Source: SIG299 sp051880375
GTDB lineage: Bacteria; Bacillota; Clostridia; Lachnospirales; Lachnospiraceae
Assembly: GCA_051880375.1 (NCBI GenBank)
Contig: JBJENV010000017.1
Location: 1 to 64,000 of the forward strand
Reading direction: 5' to 3'
DNA length: 64,000 bases
The position numbers and the translations under genes were made by a program. The number at the start of each line of letters is the position of its first letter. Position 1 is the stretch's first letter. Under the pieces are notes generated by a model. It worked only from the letters and a program-made list of their open reading frames with translations. It was not told the origin of the DNA and ran no database searches. This document shows, one piece after another, positions 8,572 to 17,842 of the stretch.

Positions 8572-9981
8572 TTACTCTTCCTCTACTCTCGGCAGAGAAA
8601 AGATGAACTCCGTTCCGACGCCCTCCGTGCTGACTACCGAAATGTTCTCTCCGTGTGCCGTAATAATTTCCTTCACAATCGAAAGTCCCAGCCCGGTTCC
8701 CTTCTTGTCCTTGCCACGTGATAAATCCGTTTTATAAAAGCGCTCCCAGATTCTTTCCATGCTGTCCTTCGGAATTCCGATGCCGTAATCCTTTACCGCT
8801 ACAAACACCTTCGTTCCCCTCTCCTCCGTCGTAATCTTGACCGACGAATCCGAGTTGCTGAATTTTACTGCGTTATCAATTAAATTGTACAGAACCTGCT
8901 GGATTTTGTCCATATCCGCTTCCACCAGCTGTTCCTTTTGCGAAAACACCAGGTTTAACACCAGCTTCTTTTTCTTAAACGTTCCTTCAAACGTCAGTGC
9001 AATCTGCTTAATCATCTGATTGATGTCAAACACCGATTTATGCAGGCTGATACCGGTATCGTCAAAGCTGTTTAACTCCAACAGATTGGAGGTCAGCTTC
9101 TCCAGTCGCTCCGTTTCAAACAATACAACATCCAGATACTTTTCCTGCATCTCGGGTGGTATCGTACCGTCCTTGATTGCCTCTACATACCCCTTAATCG
9201 AGGTCAGCGGAGAGCGGAAATCATGCGATACGTTGGAAACAAATTTCCGTTGTGCATCGTCGGCATTCCTCAGCTTATCACCCATGTACTGAATCGTATT
9301 GCCAAGCTCGTTATATTCCGACGGGTAGTCCAGCTTTAACGGCTCTTTGAAGTTCCCGCGTGAAAACTTCTTTGCCGCTTCTGTCATTCTTGTCACCGGC
9401 CGTGCTGTCAGCATGTAGATTCTTGCAAACACAAGAAACAGAATCGGAAGGAACAGAAGATAGCAGATGTTCACAAAATCCACGTAGAAAATTCCTTTCT
9501 CCGTCAGTCCTGCCATCGGAACCAGAACAACCAGATATCCTTTCTTTGCATACTCATAGAATATCGGCTGAATCACACAGAGCGACGGTTCCTTCATGCA
9601 GTCCTTGATATACACGTCCTCCACGAAGGTATGCTCTAAGAAGGACGTATCCTCCGTTGTTATCATCTTTCCGCGTGCCGTACCGTCCGAATCAAACACA
9701 ATTCTGCCGTCCGTGCTGACCATCCAGATTCTCGTACCGGTCACGGATGCCGTCATGGCAAGGCGGTCGTTCAGTTCCTGAAAGCTGACCTCCTTCCGGT
9801 AATACTCCGTCAGATACTCGGTCGCAAGCAGATTGGCTTCTTCATATAATTCAGTTTTCTTGTTTTCCGTCAGAGCGTCCTGCATTGTCTTCACGCCCGC
9901 CGTATTTAGCAGCACAAACATCGAAAGCGCGGCAAGCAGATACAGAACCACCAGTCTGACTAACAGCGAAGATTGCTTCAT
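8572..9981 (-). CDS. Sensor histidine kinase
   Basis: 469 residues. Two transmembrane helices (about 9-27 and 166-188) flank an extracytoplasmic sensor of about 135 residues containing IWMVSTDGRIVFDSDG. HAMP-like linker, then the H box NVSHDFRSPLTSIKGY (phospho-acceptor His near residue 250), N box NLIDNAVKFS, G1 VKDYGIGIP and G2 GTGLGLSIVKEI. It should phosphorylate the response regulator encoded just upstream; the TAATG overlap implies coupled translation. Stimulus unknown; resemblance to cell-envelope kinases is general only. Confidence 0.93.
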   Translation of the reverse strand: MKQSSLLVRLVVLYLLAALSMFVLLNTAGVKTMQDALTENKKTELYEEANLLATEYLTEYYRKEVSFQELNDRLAMTASVTGTRIWMVSTDGRIVFDSDGTARGKMITTEDTSFLEHTFVEDVYIKDCMKEPSLCVIQPIFYEYAKKGYLVVLVPMAGLTEKGIFYVDFVNICYLLFLPILFLVFARIYMLTARPVTRMTEAAKKFSRGNFKEPLKLDYPSEYNELGNTIQYMGDKLRNADDAQRKFVSNVSHDFRSPLTSIKGYVEAIKDGTIPPEMQEKYLDVVLFETERLEKLTSNLLELNSFDDTGISLHKSVFDINQMIKQIALTFEGTFKKKKLVLNLVFSQKEQLVEADMDKIQQVLYNLIDNAVKFSNSDSSVKITTEERGTKVFVAVKDYGIGIPKDSMERIWERFYKTDLSRGKDKKGTGLGLSIVKEIITAHGENISVVSTEGVGTEFIFSLPRVEEE

Positions 9982-10706
9982 TATCTTGTTCTTACCTCAA
10001 ATTTATATCCGATTCCCCAGACGGTTGCAATGCTCCAGTTTTCGCGGTCCTTAATCTTTTCTCTCAGACGCTTTACATGGACATCCACCGTCCTTGTATC
10101 ACCGATGTACTCATACCCCCAGATATGGTCCAAAAGCTGCTCTCTCGTAAACACCTGATTCGGATGGGAAGCAAGGAAATACAACAGCTCCAGTTCCTTC
10201 GGCGGCATTTCCACCGGTACTCCCTGATAGGTGACGGAATAGTTCGTCTGATTGATGGAAAGCTGCGGATACTCGACGTAGTCACCTGTCTGCGCATTCG
10301 GCGCCTGTTCTGCGGTCTGCGGCTCCTCCTTTGCCGGCGCAAAACGTCTTAGCACCGCCTTGACTCTTGCTACCAGTTCCTTGGAATCAAACGGCTTAAT
10401 CATATAGTCGTCCGCACCAAGCTCTAAGCCCAACACCTTATCAAACACTTCGCCCTTTGCCGACAGCATGATAATCGGTACCGACGACGTTTTACGCACC
10501 GTCCGGCACACCTCATAGCCGTCAATTCCCGGGAGCATCAAATCCAACAGAATCAGATTCGGCTCAAACTCCGAAAAGGCGGCAATCGCCTCTTCTCCGT
10601 CCTCCACGATTTTTGTTTCAAAGCATTCCTTCGTCAGATAGAGGGAAATCAGTTCTGCGATATTGGCATCGTCATCCACGATCAGGATTTTTTGTTTTAC
10701 CGCCAT
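9981..10706 (-). CDS. OmpR/PhoB-family response regulator
   Basis: 241 residues from ATG at 10706; an alternative GTG three codons upstream is possible. Receiver domain: acidic pair in ILIVDDDAN, phospho-acceptor Asp in LILLDLMLPG, Thr/Ser switch in IMLSAKGEV and Lys in IKPFDSKEL. A Glu/Ala/Gln linker (residues about 125-145) leads to a winged-helix DNA-binding domain (PPKELELLYFLASHP, TVDVHVKRLREKI). Partner of the kinase that overlaps its stop codon. Target genes not visible. Confidence 0.94.
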   Translation of the reverse strand: MAVKQKILIVDDDANIAELISLYLTKECFETKIVEDGEEAIAAFSEFEPNLILLDLMLPGIDGYEVCRTVRKTSSVPIIMLSAKGEVFDKVLGLELGADDYMIKPFDSKELVARVKAVLRRFAPAKEEPQTAEQAPNAQTGDYVEYPQLSINQTNYSVTYQGVPVEMPPKELELLYFLASHPNQVFTREQLLDHIWGYEYIGDTRTVDVHVKRLREKIKDRENWSIATVWGIGYKFEVRTR

Positions 10707-10737
10707 TTCTTTCACCAGCCTTTCTTTTGCCTGTCAC

Positions 10738-13110
10738 TTACTGAAATTCTACAATCGTCACGCCCCTGTCACCCTCGCCGAAGGCACCGAGCCGGAACGA
10801 CTTCACATATTTCGTACGTTTTAAATGCGCATGTACCGCATCCTTTAAGGCTCCGGTACCCCGTCCGTGGATTATCGTCACCTGCGGCAGATGCGCCAGG
10901 TACGCATCATCCAGATACTTGTCCAGTTCCGGAAGCGCCTCATCCACACGCTTTCCGATTAAGTTTAGCTCCGTATGAATCGAGAGCGACTTGCTCATCT
11001 TAATCTGTCCGCTTGCGGTCTTCTTCCGTTCCGGTTCTTCCTTCTTTCCTTCGGCTATCCACTGTACGTCCTTTTTGTTCACCTGTGTCTGCATAATGCC
11101 CATCTGCACGGTCATATCACCCTTTGCATTCGGTGCGGTTACGACCGTACCCTCCAGATTCAGACTGAGCACCAGTACCGTATCTCCGACACGAAGTTCC
11201 CTCTCCTCCTTCGGATTTGCCGCTGCCTTTTTTCGGACAGCTAATTTCTTATCGCGTTCCCCAAGCTGCTCTCTGAGCGCCGCACGCTCCTGTTCCATTT
11301 CCCTTGCATTGCCGGAAACGCCCCACTTGTTAAACTTCTTGATGGTTTCGTCGGCATAGTCCTTTGCCTGCTGCAAAATTTCTCTTGCTTGCTCATTTGC
11401 TTCGCGAAGAATCCGCTCCTTTGCCGTATCCAGACGGTCATACTTTTCCGTCAGGCGTTTTTTAAGGAGCTCGATTTCTTCCTTGTAAGCGTCAATCTGC
11501 GCCTGCTCACGCTCCATCGAAACCCTGCGCTCCTCCAGACCCGAAATGACGTCCTCAAAGCTCTGGTCGTTGGTTCCGATGTACTCTCTTGCTGCTTCAA
11601 TGATGTCCTCCGACAGTCCGAGCTTCTTGGAAATTGCAAACGCGTTACTCTTTCCCGGTACGCCGATTAACAGACGGTACGTCGGGCGAAGCGTTTCTAC
11701 GTTGAATTCACAGCTTGCATTGGATACGCCCGGCGTGGAAAGCGCATAAATTTTCAATTCACTGTAATGCGTGGTTGCAATCGCTCTCGTTCCTCTCGCA
11801 TGGAGGTTCGACAAAATCGCCATCGCAAGCGCCGCACCCTCGGTCGGGTCGGTTCCCGCACCCAGCTCGTCAAACAGCACCAGCGAATGCTCGTCTGCCT
11901 GCTCAAGAATCCGGACGGTATTCGTCATGTGCGAGGAAAACGTACTCAAGCTCTGTTCAATACTCTGCTCGTCACCGATGTCCGCAAACACCTCATGGAA
12001 CACGGAAAGCTCCGAACCGTCAAACGCCGGAATGTGAAGCCCCGCCTGTCCCATGAGCGTAAATAGACCGACCGTTTTTAACGTTACAGTCTTACCTCCT
12101 GTATTCGGACCGGTAATGACAAGAAGCGTGAACTCATCACCGAGATAAATGTCAATCGGCACGACAACATGGCTGTCAATCAGCGGATGTCTGCCCTTCT
12201 TAATGTTGATATAGCCCCTGTCGTTAAACACCGGCTCGCTTGCCTTCATCACCTTGGCTAAGGACGCCCTTGCGAAAATAAAATCCAGCTCGGTGAGCGT
12301 GTCGATATTATACTTCAGGTTTTCCGTATGCACCGCCGCCTGTGCGGAAAGCTCGGCTAAAATCTTCTCGATTTCCTTGGCTTCCTTTAACATCAGCTCA
12401 CTTAACTCATTGTTCAGCTTGACAACCGAAGCCGGTTCCATGAAAATCGTCGAGCCCTTTGCTGACTGGTCGTGAATCAGACCGGAAAACTGTCCCTTAT
12501 ACTCCTGCTTGACCGGAAGACAGTACCTGCCGTTCCGCATCGTAATGATGTTATCCTGCAGCATCGTCTTTGCATCCTGCGAATTCACAATGGCGTTTAA
12601 CTGGTCGCGGATTTTGTCATTCGTCAGCTTCATCTGACGGCGCACGCTCTTTAAGCCCGGACTTGCGTCATCCGCAATCTCCTCCTCCGACAGAATGCAT
12701 CTTTGAATTTCATTATTTAATACAGAAAGCGGCTCCAGCAGTGAAAAACGCTCCGAGAGACTGTCCTCACCCTGCTCCTCGCTTACCTTGCCGCCGTAGT
12801 TTTTGACGCGCAGTGTTGCCGTCAGTACCGAACTGATTTTTAACAACTCACCGGCAAGCAGCGACGAACCGACCTCCAACAGCTTAATCGCTCCCCGGAT
12901 GTCCGGAACGCCGTTAAACGACAGACTGCCCTTCTGATAAATTCTTGTAAGCGCGTCCCTCGTTTCTCCCTGCATCTTACGGATGACTTCCACATCCGTC
13001 TGCGGCTTCAGCGCGGCGCACAACGCACGCCCCATCTCCGAACCCGCATATTTCTTTAACATCTCAATTATTTTGTCATACTCTAATGTCTTTAAAGCTC
13101 TCTCATTCAT
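10738..13110 (-). CDS. mutS2: MutS2 / RqcU-type ATPase with Smr nuclease domain
   Basis: 790 residues from ATG at 13110 (GAGGA eight bases upstream; an ATG six codons earlier has no spacing to its SD). MutS clamp/lever regions without the mismatch-reading domain, ATPase Walker A TGPNTGGKT, Walker B LVLFDELGAGTDPTEG, a charged coiled coil (about 510-630), a KOW-like part and C-terminal Smr domain (IHGRGTGALKDAVHAHL). In Bacillus MutS2 acts on collided ribosomes and/or suppresses recombination; it is not a mismatch repair enzyme. Presence of rqcP at 37.5 kb fits a ribosome rescue role. Confidence 0.95.
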   Translation of the reverse strand: MNERALKTLEYDKIIEMLKKYAGSEMGRALCAALKPQTDVEVIRKMQGETRDALTRIYQKGSLSFNGVPDIRGAIKLLEVGSSLLAGELLKISSVLTATLRVKNYGGKVSEEQGEDSLSERFSLLEPLSVLNNEIQRCILSEEEIADDASPGLKSVRRQMKLTNDKIRDQLNAIVNSQDAKTMLQDNIITMRNGRYCLPVKQEYKGQFSGLIHDQSAKGSTIFMEPASVVKLNNELSELMLKEAKEIEKILAELSAQAAVHTENLKYNIDTLTELDFIFARASLAKVMKASEPVFNDRGYINIKKGRHPLIDSHVVVPIDIYLGDEFTLLVITGPNTGGKTVTLKTVGLFTLMGQAGLHIPAFDGSELSVFHEVFADIGDEQSIEQSLSTFSSHMTNTVRILEQADEHSLVLFDELGAGTDPTEGAALAMAILSNLHARGTRAIATTHYSELKIYALSTPGVSNASCEFNVETLRPTYRLLIGVPGKSNAFAISKKLGLSEDIIEAAREYIGTNDQSFEDVISGLEERRVSMEREQAQIDAYKEEIELLKKRLTEKYDRLDTAKERILREANEQAREILQQAKDYADETIKKFNKWGVSGNAREMEQERAALREQLGERDKKLAVRKKAAANPKEERELRVGDTVLVLSLNLEGTVVTAPNAKGDMTVQMGIMQTQVNKKDVQWIAEGKKEEPERKKTASGQIKMSKSLSIHTELNLIGKRVDEALPELDKYLDDAYLAHLPQVTIIHGRGTGALKDAVHAHLKRTKYVKSFRLGAFGEGDRGVTIVEFQ

Positions 13111-13128
13111 ACAAAATTCCTCATCCAC

Positions 13129-13617
13129 CTACCACGTATGCCGATGCAGCTGCCCCTCCATGCGCATTCCTTCGAAATTATTCTGACGCAGCGCCTCATA
13201 CAGAAGGATTGCCACGGAATTGCCGAGGTTTAAGGAGCGGATATCCCCAATCATCGGAATCCGTACGCACGTATCCCGGTAATCGAGCAGAATTTCCTCC
13301 GGGATTCCTGCGCTCTCTTTGCCGAACATAATATAGGCATCCGGCTCATACGCAACCTCGGTATACGCTCTTTGTGCCTTTGTTGTTGCCATATACAACT
13401 TCGCGCCCGGATTTTTTTCAAGGAATTCCGGGAAGTTTTTATAAACCGCAAGGTCTAAGTCCTTCCAGTAGTCCATTCCGGCACGCCGCACTGCCTTATC
13501 ACTGATATCAAAACCAAGCGGCTCAATCAGATGCAGCTTCGTTCCCGTAGCTACACAGGTCCGCCCGATGTTTCCCGTATTCGCCGGAATCTCCGGCTCT
13601 AAAAGTACAATATTCAC
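13129..13617 (-). CDS. trmL: tRNA (cytidine/uridine-34-2'-O)-methyltransferase
   Basis: 162 residues, SPOUT family, full length. Signature MNIVLLEPEIPANTGNIGRT at the start, SAM-binding loop region YIMFGKESAGIPEEIL and the knot-forming RIPMIGDIRSLNLGNSVAILLYE near the C-terminus. It 2'-O-methylates the wobble base of certain tRNA-Leu species, stabilising codon reading. Ends 18 bases before the mutS2 start, so probably co-transcribed. Confidence 0.95.
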   Translation of the reverse strand: MNIVLLEPEIPANTGNIGRTCVATGTKLHLIEPLGFDISDKAVRRAGMDYWKDLDLAVYKNFPEFLEKNPGAKLYMATTKAQRAYTEVAYEPDAYIMFGKESAGIPEEILLDYRDTCVRIPMIGDIRSLNLGNSVAILLYEALRQNNFEGMRMEGQLHRHTW

Positions 13618-13647
13618 AATCCTGCCTCCAAATTGCCGACGTCGTTT

Positions 13648-14811
13648 TTATTTTCTGTGCCGTTTCACAAAGTGTTCCAGACGGTCCAGTGCAATTTTCA
13701 GATTTTCAATCGAGTACGCATACGAAATACGCAGGAAGCCCTCGCCGCAGTCGCCGAATGCCGTGCCCGGAACAACCGCAAGCTTTTCCTCTTTTAACAG
13801 CGTCGTTGCAAACTCGTCGGAAGTCATGCCATAGCCCTTGATGCACGGAAACACATAAAACGCTCCCCGCGGCTCAAAGCACGGAAGTCCCATTTCGTTT
13901 AACCGCTCCACAAGGAAACGGCGTCTCTGGTCGTAAGCCTCACGCATCCGTTCCACATCCTCGTCGCCGTTGCGAAGTGCTTCCACCGCTGCAAACTGGC
14001 TCGTTGTCGGTGCGCACATAATCGCAAACTGATGGATTTTTACCATCTGCTCGATGATTCTTCCCGGACCTGCCGCATAGCCGAGACGCCAGCCGGTCAT
14101 CGCATACGACTTGGAAAAACCGTTGATGACAATCGTGCGCTCCTTCATGCCCGGCAGGGACGCAATTGAAACATGGTCGCCGCCGTAGGTCAGCTCTGAA
14201 TAAATTTCATCGGAAATCACGAATAAATCCTTTTCGATGACAACCTGTGCAATCTCCTCCAAATCCTCTCTCGTCATAATACTGCCGGTCGGATTGTTCG
14301 GAAACGGCATGATTAAAATTTTTGTCTTATCCGTAATGGCAGAAAGCAGCTGCTGCTTTGTTAAACGGAATTCATTCTCTGCCTTCAGCTCGATGATGAC
14401 CGGCACGCCGTCCGCAAGCGTCACGCACGGCAGATACGACACATAGCTTGGCTGCGGAATCAGCACCTCATCCCCCGGATCAAGCATCGCACGAAGTCCG
14501 ATGTCGATTGCCTCGCTTCCGCCGATGGTCACAATAATCTCATGTGCAGCGTCATACGACAGTCCGCAGCGTCTGTTTAAGTAGTGAACGATTTCCTCCT
14601 TCAGCTCCTTTAAGCCCGCGTTGGACGTATAATGGGTTTTTCCCTTTTCTAACGAATAGATGCCCTCCTCGCGGATATGCCACGGTGTATCAAAATCCGG
14701 TTCGCCCACACCAAGGGAAATCGCATCCTTCATCTCACTCACAATATCAAAAAATTTACGGATTCCGGACGGCTGAATGCCCGTTATCTTTTTACTCAGT
14801 GCTTCTCTCAC
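13648..14811 (-). CDS. PLP-dependent class I/II aminotransferase
   Basis: 387 residues. Fold type I aminotransferase: cofactor Lys in INGFSKSYAMTGWRLGY, Asn and Pro in PFPNNPTGSIM, Asp/Tyr in FVISDEIYSELTYGG, terminal Arg in FLRISYAYS. The start is GTG overlapping the stop of the Lrp-family gene (GTGA), so regulator and enzyme are made together. The closest general type is aspartate/aromatic aminotransferase (PatA-like); substrate cannot be fixed from sequence. Confidence 0.9.
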   Translation of the reverse strand: MREALSKKITGIQPSGIRKFFDIVSEMKDAISLGVGEPDFDTPWHIREEGIYSLEKGKTHYTSNAGLKELKEEIVHYLNRRCGLSYDAAHEIIVTIGGSEAIDIGLRAMLDPGDEVLIPQPSYVSYLPCVTLADGVPVIIELKAENEFRLTKQQLLSAITDKTKILIMPFPNNPTGSIMTREDLEEIAQVVIEKDLFVISDEIYSELTYGGDHVSIASLPGMKERTIVINGFSKSYAMTGWRLGYAAGPGRIIEQMVKIHQFAIMCAPTTSQFAAVEALRNGDEDVERMREAYDQRRRFLVERLNEMGLPCFEPRGAFYVFPCIKGYGMTSDEFATTLLKEEKLAVVPGTAFGDCGEGFLRISYAYSIENLKIALDRLEHFVKRHRK

Positions 14812-15293
14812 GGTGTCACCAACATCCTTTCATCCTCTTTTGCTTCGCCGACTAACGGCATACCATGCTCCTTGTACTTCTTTAATACAAAGTTTGTGGA
14901 GCAGCTTAAGACAGCCTCCAGCGGAGAAAGCTTTTCGGAAACGAACTTTGCAATCTCACGCATGCTCTTGCCCTCTAAAATGACAATCAGGTCGTAATTT
15001 CCCGACACAAGATATACCGCCGTTACTTCATCAAATTTGTAAATGCGCTCCGCAATCTTGTCAAAGCCAAGGCCTCTCTGAGGGGTAACCTTTACCTCAA
15101 TGAGTGCCGTTACACGTTCGTTCTCCGTATAATCCCAGTTAATCAGCGTTGGATAGCCGCAGATGACAGACTCCTCCTCCATTGCCTTAATCTCGTTTGT
15201 TACCTCTTCCTCCGTTACGCCAAGCATCTTACTTAAATCCGCCGGTGTCAGCTTACTGTTTCTATCGATTGCACGTAAAATTTTCTCTCTCAT
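14808..15293 (-). CDS. Lrp/AsnC-family transcriptional regulator
   Basis: 161 residues. N-terminal winged HTH (ILRAIDRNSKLTPADLSKML) and C-terminal RAM effector domain (VTAVYLVSGNYDLIVILEG). Binds DNA as an oligomer and responds to amino acids in known members. The GTGA overlap with the aminotransferase gene suggests it controls its own operon in response to an amino acid. Ligand unknown. Confidence 0.92.
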   Translation of the reverse strand: MREKILRAIDRNSKLTPADLSKMLGVTEEEVTNEIKAMEEESVICGYPTLINWDYTENERVTALIEVKVTPQRGLGFDKIAERIYKFDEVTAVYLVSGNYDLIVILEGKSMREIAKFVSEKLSPLEAVLSCSTNFVLKKYKEHGMPLVGEAKEDERMLVTP

Positions 15294-15331
15294 GTTCTAT
15301 ACTCCTTTCAAAGGCTGAACTTCCATTCACT

Positions 15332-16333
15332 TCAGCCTTCCGCCTTTTCATAATCATCCACGCGGTTCGGCTCCAAAAAGCGCACCTCATCTTCGTTCTT
15401 TACGACCCGGTCGTTGTTATCTTCCACGATACCGATGACCGCTGCCGGAATTCCCGCTTCCTCAAGTGCCGCAATGACTCTTGCGCTTTCCTCCGTCAGA
15501 AATAAAAGCGCTCCGTCCCCCTTCACCTGATACGGATTAAGGTCAAAAAACTCGCAGACCTCCACGGTTTCCTGCCTGATCGGAATTTTCTTTAAGTCCA
15601 GCGTCAGACCGATATTTTCCCGTTCGGCAAGCTCCCAGACCGCTCCGAACACGCCGCCTTCTGCAACGTCATGCATCGCGGTAACGCCAAGCTGTTGCAG
15701 CAGTGCTGCCTCCGGCTGCACCGAAACCATGTCGTAAAGCCGTTCTGCTTTATCTATCAGGGAATACATATACCTTGTGTGCAGCCTTTCACGGTACTGT
15801 CCTGCAAGCAGCGCCGTTCCGGAAAGCCCTGCATATTTTGTCATCACAAGCTCCATTCCCTGCTTTTTTGTCTGATTTAATGTATTCTCCTGTGCGGGGC
15901 ATCCCGCGACCGCGCCAAGCGCCGTCACCGAAACAACCGGTGCCGTAACCCGCCTTGTAAACTCCGTATGTCCCTGCGTCAGTGCCGTTCCGGTCTTTTG
16001 GCAGGCCTCTGACAGCTCTTCCATAAACGTCCTGACCTCTGCTTCTTCCATACCTTCCGGCAGCGTAAACTGAGCCGTTACAAATTCCGGTAGTCCTCCC
16101 GAAGCGGCAAGAGAATTGCAGGCCCGGTATACCGCAAGCGATGCCGCCTGCCGCTCCGTGCCGCAATGCAGTGCACAGGACATGGCAAGATGTTCTGCTC
16201 CTGCCGGTACGCCAAACAAGCCGGCGTCTCTTCCGACTCCGGCTCTGCTTACCTTTTCTTTGTATTCCTGTTTGTTTACAGCCTTTATCACGGAACGCTT
16301 CAGTACCGCCTCTGCTGCTTTTCCTGCCTTCAT
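15332..16333 (-). CDS. AIR-synthase-related / HypE-like protein
   Basis: 333 residues from ATG at 16333 (GGGAG seven bases upstream). Fold inferred from N-terminal AIRS part (GAEHLAMSCALHCGT, AVYRACNSLAASGG) and C-terminal AIRS_C part (VTAMHDVAEGGVFGAVWELAE, QVKGDGALLFLT). HypE members make the thiocyanate ligand of NiFe hydrogenases, but this one lacks an obvious C-terminal PRIC-like Cys motif and no other hyp or hydrogenase genes are here. It may be an ATP-using enzyme of unknown substrate. The small membrane peptide gene lies upstream on the same strand. Confidence 0.75.
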   Translation of the reverse strand: MKAGKAAEAVLKRSVIKAVNKQEYKEKVSRAGVGRDAGLFGVPAGAEHLAMSCALHCGTERQAASLAVYRACNSLAASGGLPEFVTAQFTLPEGMEEAEVRTFMEELSEACQKTGTALTQGHTEFTRRVTAPVVSVTALGAVAGCPAQENTLNQTKKQGMELVMTKYAGLSGTALLAGQYRERLHTRYMYSLIDKAERLYDMVSVQPEAALLQQLGVTAMHDVAEGGVFGAVWELAERENIGLTLDLKKIPIRQETVEVCEFFDLNPYQVKGDGALLFLTEESARVIAALEEAGIPAAVIGIVEDNNDRVVKNEDEVRFLEPNRVDDYEKAEG

Positions 16334-16391
16334 ACGCTGCTCCCATCCCTGACTCTTCGTTGACTTTTCGTATGATCTCATATAAAATACG

Positions 16392-16484
16392 CTATATGAG
16401 GTATGCAAACAACGGAACAATCATGGCAAATACAAGAATCAGCACGATAATGCTTGCAAACAGCTGTCTTTTCTTTCTGTTCAT
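16392..16484 (-). CDS. 30-residue membrane peptide (DUF4044-like)
   Basis: Short ORF: basic start MNRKKRQLF followed by one hydrophobic helix (ASIIVLILVFAMIVPLFAYLI) and stop. ATG at 16484 has GGAG nine bases upstream. Pattern of two to five basic residues then a single helix ending near Pro-Leu matches the DUF4044-type peptides often found in Lachnospiraceae; function unknown. It precedes the HypE-like gene and is divergent from the next plus-strand gene. Confidence 0.6.
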   Translation of the reverse strand: MNRKKRQLFASIIVLILVFAMIVPLFAYLI

Positions 16485-16540
16485 ACCGCTCATCTCCATT
16501 CTAATGAAAAACTATACAAAAATAATAGAAAGGCATACTT

Positions 16541-17176
16541 ATGATACCTGTTTTCTTTCTGGTTACTTTGCTTCTTATCGCGTGGATTTATTACCAGCGT
16601 GCCCGCAGCGACCACAATCAAAAGGCTGCAGAGGACGCGTTCTGGGAAAAGGAAAACCGCGCCAATATGACACGTAAAAAAGATATCTCCTCTCTGGACT
16701 ATATCAAAATTCCGTTAGAAACGCTTCCGTTTCCCGAAATCGGTAACATTGAAATTTCGGAGGCGCAGGAAAAACTCCGTTCCCTTGCCGCAAAAAAAAT
16801 TGTCAACTTTACCGGCATCACAAACACCGACTTAAAGCTTGCCTACGGCGCTCCGAATATAAACCTGCTGACCGAATTCGACCAGAACTACACCGAACTG
16901 GTACGCACCCTGTACAAATACGGCAGACTGCTTTATGAAGCCGGTTTTTCTGCCGATGCAAGGGCTGTTCTGGAATACGGTCTTGCCGTTCATACGGATG
17001 TTAGTGCTAATTATACCTTACTTGCCGCAATTTATAAAGAAGAAAATGACATTTCCCGCATTGATTTTGTCATAGAACAGGCAAAAAGCTTAAATTCCAT
17101 GACAAAAGACGCTCTTCTTTCGTCCTTAATGGCGATACGGGACTCTGCCGTAGGTAAAGAGGAGCTTGTCGATTAG
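16541..17176 (+). CDS. Membrane-anchored TPR-like protein of unknown function
   Basis: 211 residues. N-terminal transmembrane helix (PVFFLVTLLLIAWIYY) then a cytosolic helical region; residues about 120-200 (YKYGRLLYEAGFSADARAVLEYGL, given here as ALLYEAGFS-type, and YTLLAAIYKEENDIS) look like degenerate TPR repeats. GAAAGG sits about eight bases before the ATG. It is one of few plus-strand genes here and its last 51 bases overlap the end of the convergent exonuclease gene. No enzyme motif seen. Confidence 0.7.
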   Translation: MIPVFFLVTLLLIAWIYYQRARSDHNQKAAEDAFWEKENRANMTRKKDISSLDYIKIPLETLPFPEIGNIEISEAQEKLRSLAAKKIVNFTGITNTDLKLAYGAPNINLLTEFDQNYTELVRTLYKYGRLLYEAGFSADARAVLEYGLAVHTDVSANYTLLAAIYKEENDISRIDFVIEQAKSLNSMTKDALLSSLMAIRDSAVGKEELVD

Positions 17177-17842
17177 CTTCGATGCCTCGCTCTTTGTCAG
17201 ATTTTCCGCAGGATATTGCTGCTCCAGTTTATGATAGGTCAAAATAGCGTTCAGAAACGAACGCTGTTTTTTTGTCATCGGTTCCTGCTTCTTTGGTTCG
17301 TAATGTAGCGGCACCGGCACAAACAAAGCTGCGTCGCCGCCCTGCTCCCTCTGTACCCTTTGGAGGCATTCGTACAGCGTATATGCTGTCTTTGCATCCT
17401 CAAATGCCCGGTGCGCATGTTCATTCGTAATTTCAAAATATTCACAGAGAGCTTCTAACTTCCGGCTCGGTAGTTCTGCTAGCAGTACTCTGGCAATCCG
17501 AAGCGTATCCACTCCGGAAAAGTCCGGCATTTTCACACCGCACCGCGCTCCCGCCGCAATTAAAAAGCTATGGTCAAACGGAATATTATGTCCGAGCAGC
17601 ACCGTATCCTCACCGAGAAATGCAAGAAGCCCGGCAAGCGCCCCCGCTTCCTCCGGTGCGCCAAGGAGCATATCACCGGTAATTCCGGTCAGCTCCGTAA
17701 TCCGCTCCGGAAGCGGACGTTTCGGGTCGATAAAGCTGCGGTATATCTCGCCGGTTTCCGGCTTAAACGCCCCGATTTCTATGATACGGTCAAACGAAGG
17801 GTCTATCCCCGTCGTCTCCAGGTCGATTGCCACAATTCCCAT
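17126..17842 (-). CDS. DnaQ-like 3'-5' exonuclease
   Basis: 238 residues from ATG at 17842, preceded by GAGGAG. DEDDh exonuclease motifs: Exo I VAIDLETTGIDPS, Exo II LLGHNIPFDHSFL, Exo III HRAFEDAKTAY. Residues about 180-238 form an extra helical tail. Homologous to the epsilon proofreading subunit of DNA polymerase III and to free-standing exonucleases; in Firmicutes PolC has its own proofreader so this is likely accessory. ATG overlaps the nth stop (TAATG). Confidence 0.9.
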   Translation of the reverse strand: MGIVAIDLETTGIDPSFDRIIEIGAFKPETGEIYRSFIDPKRPLPERITELTGITGDMLLGAPEEAGALAGLLAFLGEDTVLLGHNIPFDHSFLIAAGARCGVKMPDFSGVDTLRIARVLLAELPSRKLEALCEYFEITNEHAHRAFEDAKTAYTLYECLQRVQREQGGDAALFVPVPLHYEPKKQEPMTKKQRSFLNAILTYHKLEQQYPAENLTKSEASKLIDKLLFTYGRVPYRH

